Virus record (IMG/VR): IMGVR_UViG_3300012920_000038
Coordinates: 1-62,056 of that record
Length of the DNA stretch: 62,056 bases
Origin: a virus
Strand: one strand, 5' to 3'
The number at the start of each line of letters is the position of its first letter. Position 1 is the stretch's first letter. The notes below the pieces were generated by a model. That model saw only the letters and a list, made by a program, of their open reading frames with translations. It had not been told where the DNA came from and did not search any database. Position numbers and translations under genes: made by a program. Below are positions 1 through 8,748 of this stretch, piece by piece.

Positions 1-1
1 G

Positions 2-439
2 AAGTCGAAGAACGCACACTATGTGAGCGGCAAAGATTTGTTGCAGCAAATAACCGACTATTACAACATGGATGTTGAAGATACAATTCCAGATATTTTA
101 GGTGAGAATATTTACAAGATTGCACGCGGATTGTCTTTTGCACCCAACTTCATCAATTATTCATACAAGGATGACATGATTGGTGATGCTATTGTGAAGA
201 TGTTTTCCGCGCTGCAGCAACGAAAATTCAAGATAGATTCTGGATACAATCCATTTTCATATTTCACAACAATAGCATATCATGCGTTCATAAACAGGAT
301 CAAAAAGGAAAAGAAGCATCGTGAAGCTTTGTCTGAATATCAAGAGACAGTGTATGACGAGTTGCTAGGTTCTGATTATAACGAAGCAAGCGAGCAACCA
401 AACTACACGAATCAGTACGCGAACGAGGCGGATGAGTAA
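2..439 (+). CDS. 55: Late-transcription sigma factor, T4 gp55-like (5' partial)
   Basis: This is the phage sigma factor that directs host RNA polymerase to late promoters together with the sliding clamp gp45. The segment NPFSYFTTIAYHAFINRIKK matches the conserved T4 gp55 stretch ([20 protein letters not shown]), and the preceding DDMIGDAIVKMFSAL fits T4 QEMIADGIEASIKGL. The reading frame stays open to the first base of the window, and residues KSKNAHYVSGKDLLQ align with T4 KPKYNYVNNKELLQ, so the GTG at 23 is an internal valine and the true start lies upstream. The end overlaps gp47 by 8 nt. The protein should recognise the ATAAATA/ATAAGTA motifs found before structural genes in this window. 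The T4 order 55-47-46 is conserved. Confidence 0.88.
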   Translation, partial: KSKNAHYVSGKDLLQQITDYYNMDVEDTIPDILGENIYKIARGLSFAPNFINYSYKDDMIGDAIVKMFSALQQRKFKIDSGYNPFSYFTTIAYHAFINRIKKEKKHREALSEYQETVYDELLGSDYNEASEQPNYTNQYANEADE

Positions 440-1487
440 AAGTTTTCAATTCACACAATCGCGTGTGTGTTGTGTATCTGATATACATGTGGGTGTGCAT
501 CAAAATGGGGCGATGTGGCATGAGATAACCATGCAGTGGGCCAGGTGGTTACGTGAAGAGCTTGTGAAGGCTGATATACATGACATTATAATTTGCGGTG
601 ATCTGTTTCATTATAGAGATGAAATAGCTGTAAACACCATACAAGTGGTGACAGAGATGCTAGACATGTGGAGAGAATTCAATATTATAGTACTAGTCGG
701 TAACCATGACGCATATTATAAAGATCGTTCAGATGTTAATTCTTTGTCGATATTGAGAGGTTGGGAAAACATAACTGTGATTGACAAATTGACTCAGATT
801 AACAATTTTGATCGTGATTTTTTGTTCTGCCCTTGGGGTACCAGAAGTCATGAGCTGACCAAGAACGATATCATTTTCGGTCATTTTGAAATTGAATCAT
901 TCAAGATGAATCATTTCAAAGTGTGTACGGAAGGTATAAAAACAAAGGACCTGTTGTCTAAAACCGACCTAGTTATAACCGGTCATTTTCATCATATGGA
1001 TGAACGCGTGTATAAAAATGGTACAATATTGTATCTAGGCAATCCATTTCAGATGGATTTTGGTGACACAGAAACCAAGAAAGGATATTATATTTTAGAT
1101 TTAGAGACCAACAAATATGATTTTCATGAGAATAAACTCTCACCAAAACATAACAAGGTCAAGCTGTCTGATCTGACACGTGCTGGTACCATCAACAAGC
1201 CGATGGTAAGAAAGATTAAAAACAACATTGTGAAATTTATCATAGATAAAAACATCATGCCAGACGAGGCTGACTATGTTGTGAGACAGTTGATCAAACA
1301 TGAACCTAAAACCTTCAATGTTGACTATGCGATCAACTTTAACAAATTCAATGAAGCTGGTGAAGATTATGATCTCTCAGGATTTGATATATCAACAGCC
1401 ATTGAGGAATTCGTAACATTATTAGAGATTGAGAATAGAGAAGATGTGATCAATCATACAATTGATCTATACAAAAGATGTAAATGA
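432..1487 (+). CDS. 47: Recombination nuclease subunit gp47 (Mre11/SbcD type)
   Basis: Nuclease subunit of the gp46/gp47 complex, which resects DNA ends for recombination-dependent replication and helps degrade host DNA. The metallophosphoesterase motifs are in order: DIH at residues 17-19, GDLF at 56-59, GNHD at 90-93 and GHFHH at 174-178. Length 351 aa, close to T4 gp47 (339). The start overlaps the end of gene 55, and the stop overlaps the gp46 start as ATGA, so translation of 55, 47 and 46 is probably coupled. Confidence 0.95.
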   Translation: MSKSFQFTQSRVCCVSDIHVGVHQNGAMWHEITMQWARWLREELVKADIHDIIICGDLFHYRDEIAVNTIQVVTEMLDMWREFNIIVLVGNHDAYYKDRSDVNSLSILRGWENITVIDKLTQINNFDRDFLFCPWGTRSHELTKNDIIFGHFEIESFKMNHFKVCTEGIKTKDLLSKTDLVITGHFHHMDERVYKNGTILYLGNPFQMDFGDTETKKGYYILDLETNKYDFHENKLSPKHNKVKLSDLTRAGTINKPMVRKIKNNIVKFIIDKNIMPDEADYVVRQLIKHEPKTFNVDYAINFNKFNEAGEDYDLSGFDISTAIEEFVTLLEIENREDVINHTIDLYKRCK

Positions 1488-3298
1488 AATTTATAAAATT
1501 TGATAAACTAACAATAAAGAACTTTTTGTCGGTAGGTGAAGAGCCTGTCAATGTGACTTTTGATACTGGTATCAATGTGATCACTGGCATCAATCGTGAT
1601 AAGGATGATCGTAGAAATGGTGTCGGGAAAAGCACAGTTGCAGATGCTATTTACTTCACGGTGTTTGGTACAACATTACGAGAGATCAAGAAAGAGAATA
1701 TCTCAAACAACGCGTCAACAGGTCAAACAGAAACATGTGTTGAGTTGACCGTGATCGAGAATCAACGCGAGACAAAATACAGCATAACACGATTGCTCAA
1801 TCCGTCAAAATGTTACATCTACAAAGACGGTGTTGACAAAACGAGAGACTCGATAGCCAACACAAGCAAATACATTTCTGATATAATATGTAGTAGCCCG
1901 GAAGTTTTTCAAAATTGTATCATAATGACCTTGAACAACACGATACCGTTCATGGCTCAAAAGAAAACAGAAAAGAGAAAATTTATCGAGGGTATTTTGA
2001 ACTTGCAGGTGTTCGGTGACATGTTACAACATGCCAAAAGCGAGTATAATGAAGTCGCGAAACAACTTGATGTTGAATGTGCTAAATACGAGACAACATC
2101 GAATCAAATTGAATCACTGAACAAGCAGAAACAACAACAAGAACAAGCTGCGCGTGAGCAAACCGCTAAATTGGAATCTCGGAAAAAACAAAACGTTGAC
2201 GAGATACAAAAACTCAAAGACCGGTCGAAAATCACAATAACAAAAAGCGTGTCAGAATATCGGAAAAATATTGAAAACGCTCAAAAGAATATCGCGCTAT
2301 GTGACGAGAAGCACACCAACCTAATAACAAAAATTTCGAGAACCAAAACAAAAAATGAACACTTGAGCAACACGATATCAAAAATCATAACAGGTGAGAC
2401 AACCTGCCCGGCATGTTTTCGACCACTTGCGGAACATGACAAGCAAATGATCGAGAATGAAAAAAAGGAATTATCAAAACAAATTGACGACAATAAGATT
2501 CAATTGAACGAGATGGCTGACAAGCTGAAGACCGTGTCTGGAATACGCAGCGAGTTACAAAAATCGATCAACGAGAATGAAAAGACGATCAATCGACAAA
2601 AGATAGAAATAAAAGAAAAAGACAATCTATTGAAACGCATCAATCAACTCGAACAACTCAACACAGAAATTGAACATGATATGAAGGATGTGTCAACCAA
2701 CAAGACATCATTTGACAATATCATAAACGAGATGACCGATAGATTGAAAGCTATACAAGTTGTTATAGATGAACATAAGAAGATTATTAACAAGTTAGAT
2801 ATTGTTAAATTTGTTGTATCAGAGGAAGGAGTCCGGTCTTATATAGTAAAGAAAATACTACAATTGCTGAACGGGAAGTTGGCCTATTATTTGAAAAAGA
2901 TGGATGCAAACTGTATGTGTGTGTTCAATGAATATTTTGAGGAACAGATAATCGATGAAAAAGGTAAAATATGCTCATATCATAATTTCAGTGGAGCCGA
3001 GAGAAAAAATATAGACCTGGCATGCTTGTTTGCTTTCATGGATATCAGACGATTGCAAGGTGACGTAGCATTTAATTTTAGTGTGTATGATGAGCTGTTG
3101 GATTCTAGTCTTGATGAACGCGGTATTGATCTTGTTTTAGATATCCTGAGAGAGCGAGTAGAAAAGTATAATGAATGTGTGATGGTAATATCACATAGAA
3201 AAGAGAGTGTCAAATTTGCAACAAATGAAATTATATTTCTAGAGAAAGTTAATGGTATCACGAGACGAGTCGCACCTGATGCAGGTATAGATAAGTAG
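1484..3298 (+). CDS. 46: Recombination nuclease ATPase subunit gp46 (Rad50/SbcC type)
   Basis: SMC-like ATPase partner of gp47. Walker A is NGVGKST at residues 45-51. A long coiled coil of Lys, Glu and Gln residues runs from about 185 to 470 and is interrupted by a zinc hook CPAC at 308-311. An ABC signature (FSGAE) follows near residue 505, and a Walker B/D-loop region (VYDELLDSSLDERG) near 535-550. At 604 aa it is slightly longer than T4 gp46 (560). It starts in an ATGA overlap with gp47. Its last codons (GAT AAG TAG) contain the late-type heptamer that precedes the next gene. Confidence 0.95.
   Translation: MKFIKFDKLTIKNFLSVGEEPVNVTFDTGINVITGINRDKDDRRNGVGKSTVADAIYFTVFGTTLREIKKENISNNASTGQTETCVELTVIENQRETKYSITRLLNPSKCYIYKDGVDKTRDSIANTSKYISDIICSSPEVFQNCIIMTLNNTIPFMAQKKTEKRKFIEGILNLQVFGDMLQHAKSEYNEVAKQLDVECAKYETTSNQIESLNKQKQQQEQAAREQTAKLESRKKQNVDEIQKLKDRSKITITKSVSEYRKNIENAQKNIALCDEKHTNLITKISRTKTKNEHLSNTISKIITGETTCPACFRPLAEHDKQMIENEKKELSKQIDDNKIQLNEMADKLKTVSGIRSELQKSINENEKTINRQKIEIKEKDNLLKRINQLEQLNTEIEHDMKDVSTNKTSFDNIINEMTDRLKAIQVVIDEHKKIINKLDIVKFVVSEEGVRSYIVKKILQLLNGKLAYYLKKMDANCMCVFNEYFEEQIIDEKGKICSYHNFSGAERKNIDLACLFAFMDIRRLQGDVAFNFSVYDELLDSSLDERGIDLVLDILRERVEKYNECVMVISHRKESVKFATNEIIFLEKVNGITRRVAPDAGIDK
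3291..3297 (+). promoter_or_regulatory. Late promoter motif, glycosyltransferase gene
   Basis: ATAAGTA, formed by the last codons of gp46, 6 nt before ATG 3304. Confidence 0.5.
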
Positions 3299-3303
3299 AT
3301 ATT

Positions 3304-4518
3304 ATGCTGATCAACAAAATAGGTACCGTGCCAGGTGGTAATGTTCCGCAATCGTTCACTCAATCTTTCATCTCGAGCAAGTCAACCCAACAAAAACAAC
3401 CAGTCAAACCGAAAGCAGATCAGAAGCGCGGATTGAATTATTATGCGGATTTTAGCGGGTGTGGCCATTGGAGAATGATCTGGCCGGAAACAGTACTAAA
3501 TGCATATCAACAATGCGTAGTGCACGGTTCAACATCCATGTTATTAGATCCAAGCATATATGAGCATGTTGATACGGTCCGGATACAGAGACAAGCCAGT
3601 CCGACACAATTAACATTTGTTAAACATCTGAAAAGCATACAGAAAAAACATCCGTTCAATTTGATATATGAGATTGATGACGTGCTGTTTCATGAGGATA
3701 TCCCCGATTATAATAAGTTTAAGAAAGCATTTGTACCAGACGATATACGAGTGAGTGCACAAGAGATAATCGAGCTATGCGATGAAGTCACAGTCACATG
3801 CGATTACATGAAAGAATATTTCAAGTCAAAAACAAACAACAAAAATGTGACCGTGATACCTAATTATATTCCTAGATTCTGGATGGATAGGTATTATGAT
3901 GAGAAGCAAAAGACGATTGAATATGACAAAAATGTTAAGAAGAAGCGTCGTCCAAGAGTGCTATGGAGCGGTTCCGGTGCACACTTTGACACAACGGGTG
4001 CAGGTTATGACGACTTCTCACATGTTGTTGATGTTGTCAAAAAAACACTCAAGAAATATCAATGGGTGTTCATGGGTGCAGTACCAAGAGCATTAGCTCA
4101 GCATGTCAAGTCCGGTGAAATTGAATTTCATAACTGGGTTCCTATACTCGACTATCCTCGTGCGGTGCATAAATTGAACGCTACTGTCGCTGTCGCTCCG
4201 TTACATGACAACCCGTTCAACAATTCCAAAAGCGACTTGAAATATATTGAAGCTGGTGCATTGGGTACCCCGGTCGTTTGTCAAGACATGCACACATACA
4301 AGAATACACCATTGGTGTTTCGGACAGGTGATGAGCTTGTAGATCAAATTGATAATGTTGTCCGGTCAAAAAATGATTATATGAAATGGGTTCGAAGATT
4401 TCGTTCCGGTGTGGAGTCAAGATGGCTAGAGGATAATGTAGATGTGTATAGTGAGCTGTACAGCTTACCACATGGTGATCCTCGAAGACAAAAAATTTCA
4501 AATTTGAATTGCATTTAA
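3304..4518 (+). CDS. Glycosyltransferase, GT-B fold (GT4-like)
   Basis: A 404-aa protein with the layout of retaining GT-B enzymes of the GT4 type. The N-terminal half has YEIDDVLFHEDIP near residue 120. The C-terminal half has VLWSGSGAHFD near 219, VAVAPLHDNPFNNSKS near 295 and KYIEAGALGTPVV near 315, the usual nucleotide-sugar site with its acidic Glu. The substrate cannot be read from sequence; virion proteins, DNA bases or host surface sugars are possible. The late-type heptamer ATAAGTA lies 6 nt before the ATG, which suggests late expression and favours a virion or host-envelope target. It sits between gp46 and gp43. Confidence 0.8.
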   Translation: MLINKIGTVPGGNVPQSFTQSFISSKSTQQKQPVKPKADQKRGLNYYADFSGCGHWRMIWPETVLNAYQQCVVHGSTSMLLDPSIYEHVDTVRIQRQASPTQLTFVKHLKSIQKKHPFNLIYEIDDVLFHEDIPDYNKFKKAFVPDDIRVSAQEIIELCDEVTVTCDYMKEYFKSKTNNKNVTVIPNYIPRFWMDRYYDEKQKTIEYDKNVKKKRRPRVLWSGSGAHFDTTGAGYDDFSHVVDVVKKTLKKYQWVFMGAVPRALAQHVKSGEIEFHNWVPILDYPRAVHKLNATVAVAPLHDNPFNNSKSDLKYIEAGALGTPVVCQDMHTYKNTPLVFRTGDELVDQIDNVVRSKNDYMKWVRRFRSGVESRWLEDNVDVYSELYSLPHGDPRRQKISNLNCI

Positions 4519-4542
4519 CTGATCATATACTATAATGAGTGT
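4509..4542 (+). promoter_or_regulatory. Early promoter for DoxX-like gene and gp43
   Basis: TTGCAT at 4509-4514, 16 nt spacer, TATAAT at 4531-4536, then 6 nt to ATG 4543. Predicted +1 is the A of the start codon. Confidence 0.75.
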
Positions 4543-4920
4543 ATGAGTTTTGAGTTGTCTGATATATTACAATTAGTTGTGGGTGTATCTATCATGTACA
4601 TATGGATTTTACGCACCACAAAAACAACAGCATTTCGGGTCGGTGATGCTACAACATTACAGCAGGAGTTTACAGAAGCCGGTTTTCCAGATTGGTTGTA
4701 TGATATCATGCGTATAATTAAACCTATATTTGCATTCTTGTTGGTCATAGGTATAACATACAAGCCGTTCTTTTTACCTTGCATGATATTTACAACAGCG
4801 TTTATGGTTGGTGCAGTGTATGCACATGTTAAAGTAAGAGACAGTTTGTTCAAGATGATACCAGCGGTGTCATTGTTGATGTTTTGCTTTATTATCTTCA
4901 CATGCCCGAGCAAATGGTAA
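4543..4920 (+). CDS. DoxX-like small membrane protein
   Basis: A 125-aa polytopic membrane protein. Hydrophobic segments lie at about residues 8-24, 63-80, 82-97 and 105-121. The pattern of an N-terminal helix, a charged stretch with EFTEAGFPDWLYD, then three closely packed helices with GAVYAHVKVRD resembles the DoxX/DoxX-like family; this family call rests on pattern only. The function of phage DoxX-like proteins is unknown to me; host members are linked to redox or membrane stress. It has its own promoter with TATAAT 6 nt before ATG, so it is probably expressed early and leaderless. It ends 6 nt before gp43. Confidence 0.6.
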   Translation: MSFELSDILQLVVGVSIMYIWILRTTKTTAFRVGDATTLQQEFTEAGFPDWLYDIMRIIKPIFAFLLVIGITYKPFFLPCMIFTTAFMVGAVYAHVKVRDSLFKMIPAVSLLMFCFIIFTCPSKW

Positions 4921-4926
4921 GCGGTA

Positions 4927-7500
4927 ATGTATAGAAATCTAACATACGATTCTAGAGAACAGACTGTACAAATAGGTACATGGGATGATGATGGTAATCC
5001 CATTGATGTAACATGCAGTTACGAGCCGTATTTATATGTCGAAACGAAACAAAAAACACCATACAAATCGCTACATGGTACATATCTAGAGAAAAAGGTG
5101 TTTCGTAGCACATCACATCGTAATCGCTTTGTTAACGAAACCGGTATAACACGATTGTTTGAGAACCTCAAATGGGATCAACAATTTTTAATCGATAGAT
5201 ATGCAGGTATAAATGATGATTTCAAATTTTCGAAACATCCATTGCGTGTTTATTTTTTCGATATTGAGACATACAGCCCGGACGGATTTCCGGTGCCAGA
5301 TCAAGCGAGTGACACAGTTAATGTGATCACAATATATGACACGTTGCTCAAAAAATTTATCACCTGGGGATTAACACCACTAGACAATCAAATAGACAAT
5401 TGTGACTATGTGCACTGTGAGAGTGAAATTGATTTGCTAGATAGGTTCACTATGTACATGAAAGTTAATCCTCCTGATATATTGTCTGGATGGAACAGTG
5501 AGTTTTTCGACATACCTTATATAATAAATAGAATCGCTCGAGTGCTAGATGAAGATCATGTGAGGCGATTGAGTCCAGTAGGTAATGTATACTCAAGATT
5601 AATACAAGCGAAATTTGGCAAGGAGCAAAACAAGTGGTACATCGAAGGATTAGCTTGTATCGACTTTTTAGACATCTACAAAAAATTCTCTGTAGGTTTG
5701 CGTGAATCTTACAAACTTGACGCGATTGGTGAGCATGAACTGGAAGAGAGAAAGATTGATTACGGTAACATGGATCTGAGCGAGCTGGCAGACAATGATT
5801 GGCAGACATTTGTGGAATACAATGTTCAAGACGTAAATCTACTTGTGCGTTTAGAAGACAAGTTGAGATATTTGGAACTGTTACGCATGTTAGCATATAC
5901 TGGGTTAACAACTCTTGAAGGAGCGATGGGTACACTGCAAGTGATCACTGGTGCTTCTGTGATCAAAGCTAGAGAGAAAAAACGTATCATTCCAACCTTC
6001 AGAAAAGACAGTATCATCAACTCAAAATATGAGGGTGCATATGTAGGAGAACCGGTCCGAGGTTTTCAAGACGATATATTGTCATTTGATGCTAATAGTC
6101 TATACCCAAACACCATGATATCACTCAATTTGTCGCCAGAAACAAAGGTCGGTAAGATTGTTGATACAGATGACACACATGTCACATTGAAGCTCATCAA
6201 TGACGAGGTGCTACAAATCACACATCAAAAATTTGCTGAATTTATTGACAAACACAAAATAGCAGTTTCAAAAGCCAAAGTGCTGTTTAGTCAACTTGAA
6301 AAAGGCATCATGCCAGAGATTGTTGATCGAGTGTATCAACAGCGTGTCGAGATCAAGAAAGAACACAAGGCGATCAAGACTAAAATGCAAGGCATGAAAA
6401 AGACAGACCCGGAGTATGCAGGATTGAGCAAAAAGCTAGCACAGCTAGACATCAAGCAATTCACGTTGAAAATTCTGATCAACACTGTGTATGGGTATTT
6501 TGGTAACAAGCATGCTCCCATGGGAGACCCTGATATCGCACGTAGTATAACACTGACCGGTCAGGCTGTTATCAAACAATCAAACAAGATACTGTCTGAG
6601 TATGTAAGAGACGTATGCAATATCGATGATGAGAAATACACACCTGTTGTGTACAATGATACAGATTCAAGCTACATAACCATCTCAAAATTGATGGAGC
6701 ATTACAACGAACCATTCAGTGTCGATAACAAAGTGACCGATCGCGCACATAAAGTAGCACAAGACATTGAGAATCACTTGAATGTTGAGATCACTAAATG
6801 GGGCAAACGTGTGCTGAACAGCAACGACTGTCGATTCGTGTTTAAAAGAGAAGCGATGGCAGATGTTGGTATTTTCATTGCGAAAAAAAGATATGTGTTA
6901 CATGTGTTGGATGATGAGGGTTTTGCTTGTGACAAATACAAATATACCGGTGTTGAAATTGTACGTACCACGTTACCCAAAGCGCTCAAACCGTATATTA
7001 TGAAAATTGTCGAGACCATGCTCTCAACGAAGAATCGACAATTGACTAATGACACATTCATCGAAACCTATGACAAGTTCAAATCACTACCTGTTGAGGA
7101 TATAGCGTTTGTGATGGGTGCCAAAGAGTATGAAAAGTATGCTGATCGTTGTTCAGGTTTCACATTTGTCAAAGGCATGCCAATCCATATCAAATCATCA
7201 TACGTGTACAATCAAATGCTTGATAAATACAACTTGACTGACAAATATGAATCAATTGGTAGCGGTGACAAGATTAGATATTTTTATGTGATGCAACCAA
7301 ACAAATATGGGATCAACACCATGGGATACAAATACTATTACCCTGAAGAATTCAACAAAGATTTCAAGCCTGATGTAGAGAAAATGTTTGATAAGATTGT
7401 GTATAGTATAATTGAGCGTTTTTATGAAGCTGTCAATTGGAAGTTGAGAAGACCAGGCATGCAGGTACAAACCGACTTATTTGAGCTACTAGCAGTATGA
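4927..7500 (+). CDS. 43: DNA polymerase gp43 (family B)
   Basis: Replicative DNA polymerase with proofreading exonuclease. Exo I is FFDIET with D112 and E114. Polymerase motif A is DANSLYP with D388, motif B is KILINTVYGYFGN, and motif C is NDTDSS with D578 and D580. Length 857 aa against 898 for T4, full length without intein or split. It follows the DoxX-like gene by 6 nt and probably shares its early promoter. The C-terminus (FELLAV) lies in the first copy of a 41-bp tandem duplication that continues into the next gene start. Confidence 0.97.
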   Translation: MYRNLTYDSREQTVQIGTWDDDGNPIDVTCSYEPYLYVETKQKTPYKSLHGTYLEKKVFRSTSHRNRFVNETGITRLFENLKWDQQFLIDRYAGINDDFKFSKHPLRVYFFDIETYSPDGFPVPDQASDTVNVITIYDTLLKKFITWGLTPLDNQIDNCDYVHCESEIDLLDRFTMYMKVNPPDILSGWNSEFFDIPYIINRIARVLDEDHVRRLSPVGNVYSRLIQAKFGKEQNKWYIEGLACIDFLDIYKKFSVGLRESYKLDAIGEHELEERKIDYGNMDLSELADNDWQTFVEYNVQDVNLLVRLEDKLRYLELLRMLAYTGLTTLEGAMGTLQVITGASVIKAREKKRIIPTFRKDSIINSKYEGAYVGEPVRGFQDDILSFDANSLYPNTMISLNLSPETKVGKIVDTDDTHVTLKLINDEVLQITHQKFAEFIDKHKIAVSKAKVLFSQLEKGIMPEIVDRVYQQRVEIKKEHKAIKTKMQGMKKTDPEYAGLSKKLAQLDIKQFTLKILINTVYGYFGNKHAPMGDPDIARSITLTGQAVIKQSNKILSEYVRDVCNIDDEKYTPVVYNDTDSSYITISKLMEHYNEPFSVDNKVTDRAHKVAQDIENHLNVEITKWGKRVLNSNDCRFVFKREAMADVGIFIAKKRYVLHVLDDEGFACDKYKYTGVEIVRTTLPKALKPYIMKIVETMLSTKNRQLTNDTFIETYDKFKSLPVEDIAFVMGAKEYEKYADRCSGFTFVKGMPIHIKSSYVYNQMLDKYNLTDKYESIGSGDKIRYFYVMQPNKYGINTMGYKYYYPEEFNKDFKPDVEKMFDKIVYSIIERFYEAVNWKLRRPGMQVQTDLFELLAV

Positions 7501-7558
7501 AAAACTACATGAGACGGCTTATTTGAGCTACTAGCAGCATAAATAACTACATGAGACG
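7476..7558 (+). repeat. Tandem duplication across the gp43 stop and next start
   Basis: Two 41-bp copies, 7476-7516 and 7518-7558, match at 38 of 41 positions. Copy 1 holds the last gp43 codons and stop; copy 2 holds the late promoter and start of the next gene. The three mismatches lie in or beside the promoter heptamer. Confidence 0.92.
7539..7545 (+). promoter_or_regulatory. Late promoter motif, 228-aa protein gene
   Basis: ATAAATA exactly 5 nt before ATG 7551. The upstream copy of the tandem duplication has ATGAAAA at this place. Confidence 0.65.
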
Positions 7559-8237
7559 CTTTGACGAAAAGATACAACAAATTGAGACACAACTGAATGA
7601 AAACCCAAGAGGTATACAAGATGTTAAAAGAAGACGTAGAGTAGCAAATGACTCTGGCAACAAAATAAAAATACAGGATGTACCTAAACGTTTTGGTGGT
7701 TATCTAAAAAACCAAATGGATGGTGCTGTAGATTTAGTGCAACACGGACCGAAAAAACTTTTGAACAAAGGTAAAGAAATAGGTAAGGATGTTATAGGCA
7801 CTGTCACGGGACTACCGGGTGCAGTAACAAGTGTAGCAAAGGATTTATCACAAATGAAACTAGGTAAACCGAGCCTAAATATAAATCCAAAAAATATTGC
7901 TTCTGGCATGTCAAATACCATCGCAAAATATGCTGATGCAGGTGTCAATAAACTCAAAGGCGCAACAGATAGTCTGGCAGGTACATTAGACTCAATTGGC
8001 TCCGGAGAACAAATGGTTAACAGTGGTATAATTGACGGGAAGAAAACTTCAGTTTTAAATAAAGCACAAGACACAGTATCAAAATCACTAGCTGCAGCTG
8101 ATCATTTCAATCCAAAGAGCTTACCTAAAAATTTAGCTGTACAAGCCATGACAGACACCGCTGTGAATAGTCTGGTGCCAAAACAAAAGACACGGCCTGC
8201 AACCAAAGACATGAGATCAACCAAACCTTCGTTATAA
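7551..8237 (+). CDS. Unknown 228-aa protein with late promoter
   Basis: I do not recognise this protein. It starts with a charged helix (MRRFDEKIQQIETQL), a basic stretch (DVKRRRR), then glycine- and alanine-containing amphipathic segments (GKDVIGTVTGLPGAVTSVAK, GMSNTIAKYADAGVNKLKGA) and a basic tail. There is no clear membrane helix. The late heptamer ATAAATA lies exactly 5 nt before its ATG, so I infer a structural or virion-packaged protein despite its place between gp43 and uvsX. The start is chosen for that spacing. The preceding 41-bp repeat copy contains a decoy start reading MRRLI-stop that mimics the MRRF start. Confidence 0.7.
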   Translation: MRRFDEKIQQIETQLNENPRGIQDVKRRRRVANDSGNKIKIQDVPKRFGGYLKNQMDGAVDLVQHGPKKLLNKGKEIGKDVIGTVTGLPGAVTSVAKDLSQMKLGKPSLNINPKNIASGMSNTIAKYADAGVNKLKGATDSLAGTLDSIGSGEQMVNSGIIDGKKTSVLNKAQDTVSKSLAAADHFNPKSLPKNLAVQAMTDTAVNSLVPKQKTRPATKDMRSTKPSL

Positions 8238-8245
8238 AAATATAG

Positions 8246-8279
8246 TTGACTTCTGAGAAACATACTATAATATATTAGT
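8246..8279 (+). promoter_or_regulatory. Early promoter for the 126-aa protein gene
   Basis: TTGACT at 8246-8251. TATAAT at 8266-8271 gives a 14-nt spacer; the overlapping TAATAT at 8268-8273 gives 16 nt and then 6 nt to ATG 8280, matching the other early promoters. Confidence 0.65.
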
Positions 8280-8660
8280 ATGAGCAACAAAGTTACTTCA
8301 TTTGTAGATAGTGTTGGGCGCGTCATTGTAGCACGTGCAGTTGATGACAAAACTACCGACGACAAGCTCGCGGTGACCAACCCGTCTGTCGTTAATGTCA
8401 ATGTAAATCAGGAATCCGGACAAATTTCCGTGCAATTGTTACCTTACATCTTCCGAGAGTTTATCGCGGCAGAATCCCGGTATGACAAGCACGTCTGGTT
8501 TTTCAACACGAGTCAAATCACCACGTGTGAAGATTTCAAGATCGACTCAGCAGTTGAGAATCAGTACATCGGAATTTTTGAGACCGAACCAGCACCACCT
8601 GCTGAGGAGGCTTCGGAACCTGTTGAAGCTTTTGACGACAAATCTGAAGCTTCAGAATAA
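8280..8660 (+). CDS. Unknown 126-aa protein, monocistronic early gene
   Basis: A soluble protein with an acidic, Pro/Glu-rich C-terminal tail (EPAPPAEEASEPVEAFDD). The core (SVGRVIVARAVDD, SGQISVQLLPYIFREFI) looks beta-rich, with no motif I can name. It has its own sigma70-type promoter with a TTGACT -35 and a perfect hairpin terminator 25 nt after its stop, so it forms a single-gene transcription unit next to uvsX. That arrangement suggests high or separately controlled early expression. The acidic tail recalls those of ssDNA-binding and scaffold proteins, but this is only a resemblance. Confidence 0.75.
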   Translation: MSNKVTSFVDSVGRVIVARAVDDKTTDDKLAVTNPSVVNVNVNQESGQISVQLLPYIFREFIAAESRYDKHVWFFNTSQITTCEDFKIDSAVENQYIGIFETEPAPPAEEASEPVEAFDDKSEASE

Positions 8661-8685
8661 TCAACACATCAAACACTATAACAAG

Positions 8686-8710
8686 CCTGCTAGCAATAGC
8701 AGGTTTTTTT
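8686..8710 (+). terminator. Rho-independent terminator
   Basis: CCTGCTA-GCAA-TAGCAGG forms a perfect 7-bp stem with a GCAA tetraloop, followed by seven T (8704-8710). It ends the 126-aa gene transcript just before the uvsX promoter. Confidence 0.9.
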
Positions 8711-8712
8711 AT

Positions 8713-8748
8713 TTGCATATCTCCAGACATACTCTATAATATACGCAT
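8713..8748 (+). promoter_or_regulatory. Early promoter of uvsX
   Basis: TTGCAT at 8713-8718, 16 nt spacer, TATAAT at 8735-8740, then 8 nt to ATG 8749. Starts 3 nt after the upstream terminator T-run; leader predicted 0-2 nt. Confidence 0.75.

Noticed and set aside
23-439. GTG at 23 as start of gp55
   Set aside because: The frame is open to the window edge and the residues before it align with T4 gp55, so the GTG is an internal valine.
7511-7528. MRRLI mini-ORF in repeat copy 1 as a real gene
   Set aside because: It is a by-product of the duplication with a damaged promoter; five codons are not enough to support a gene.
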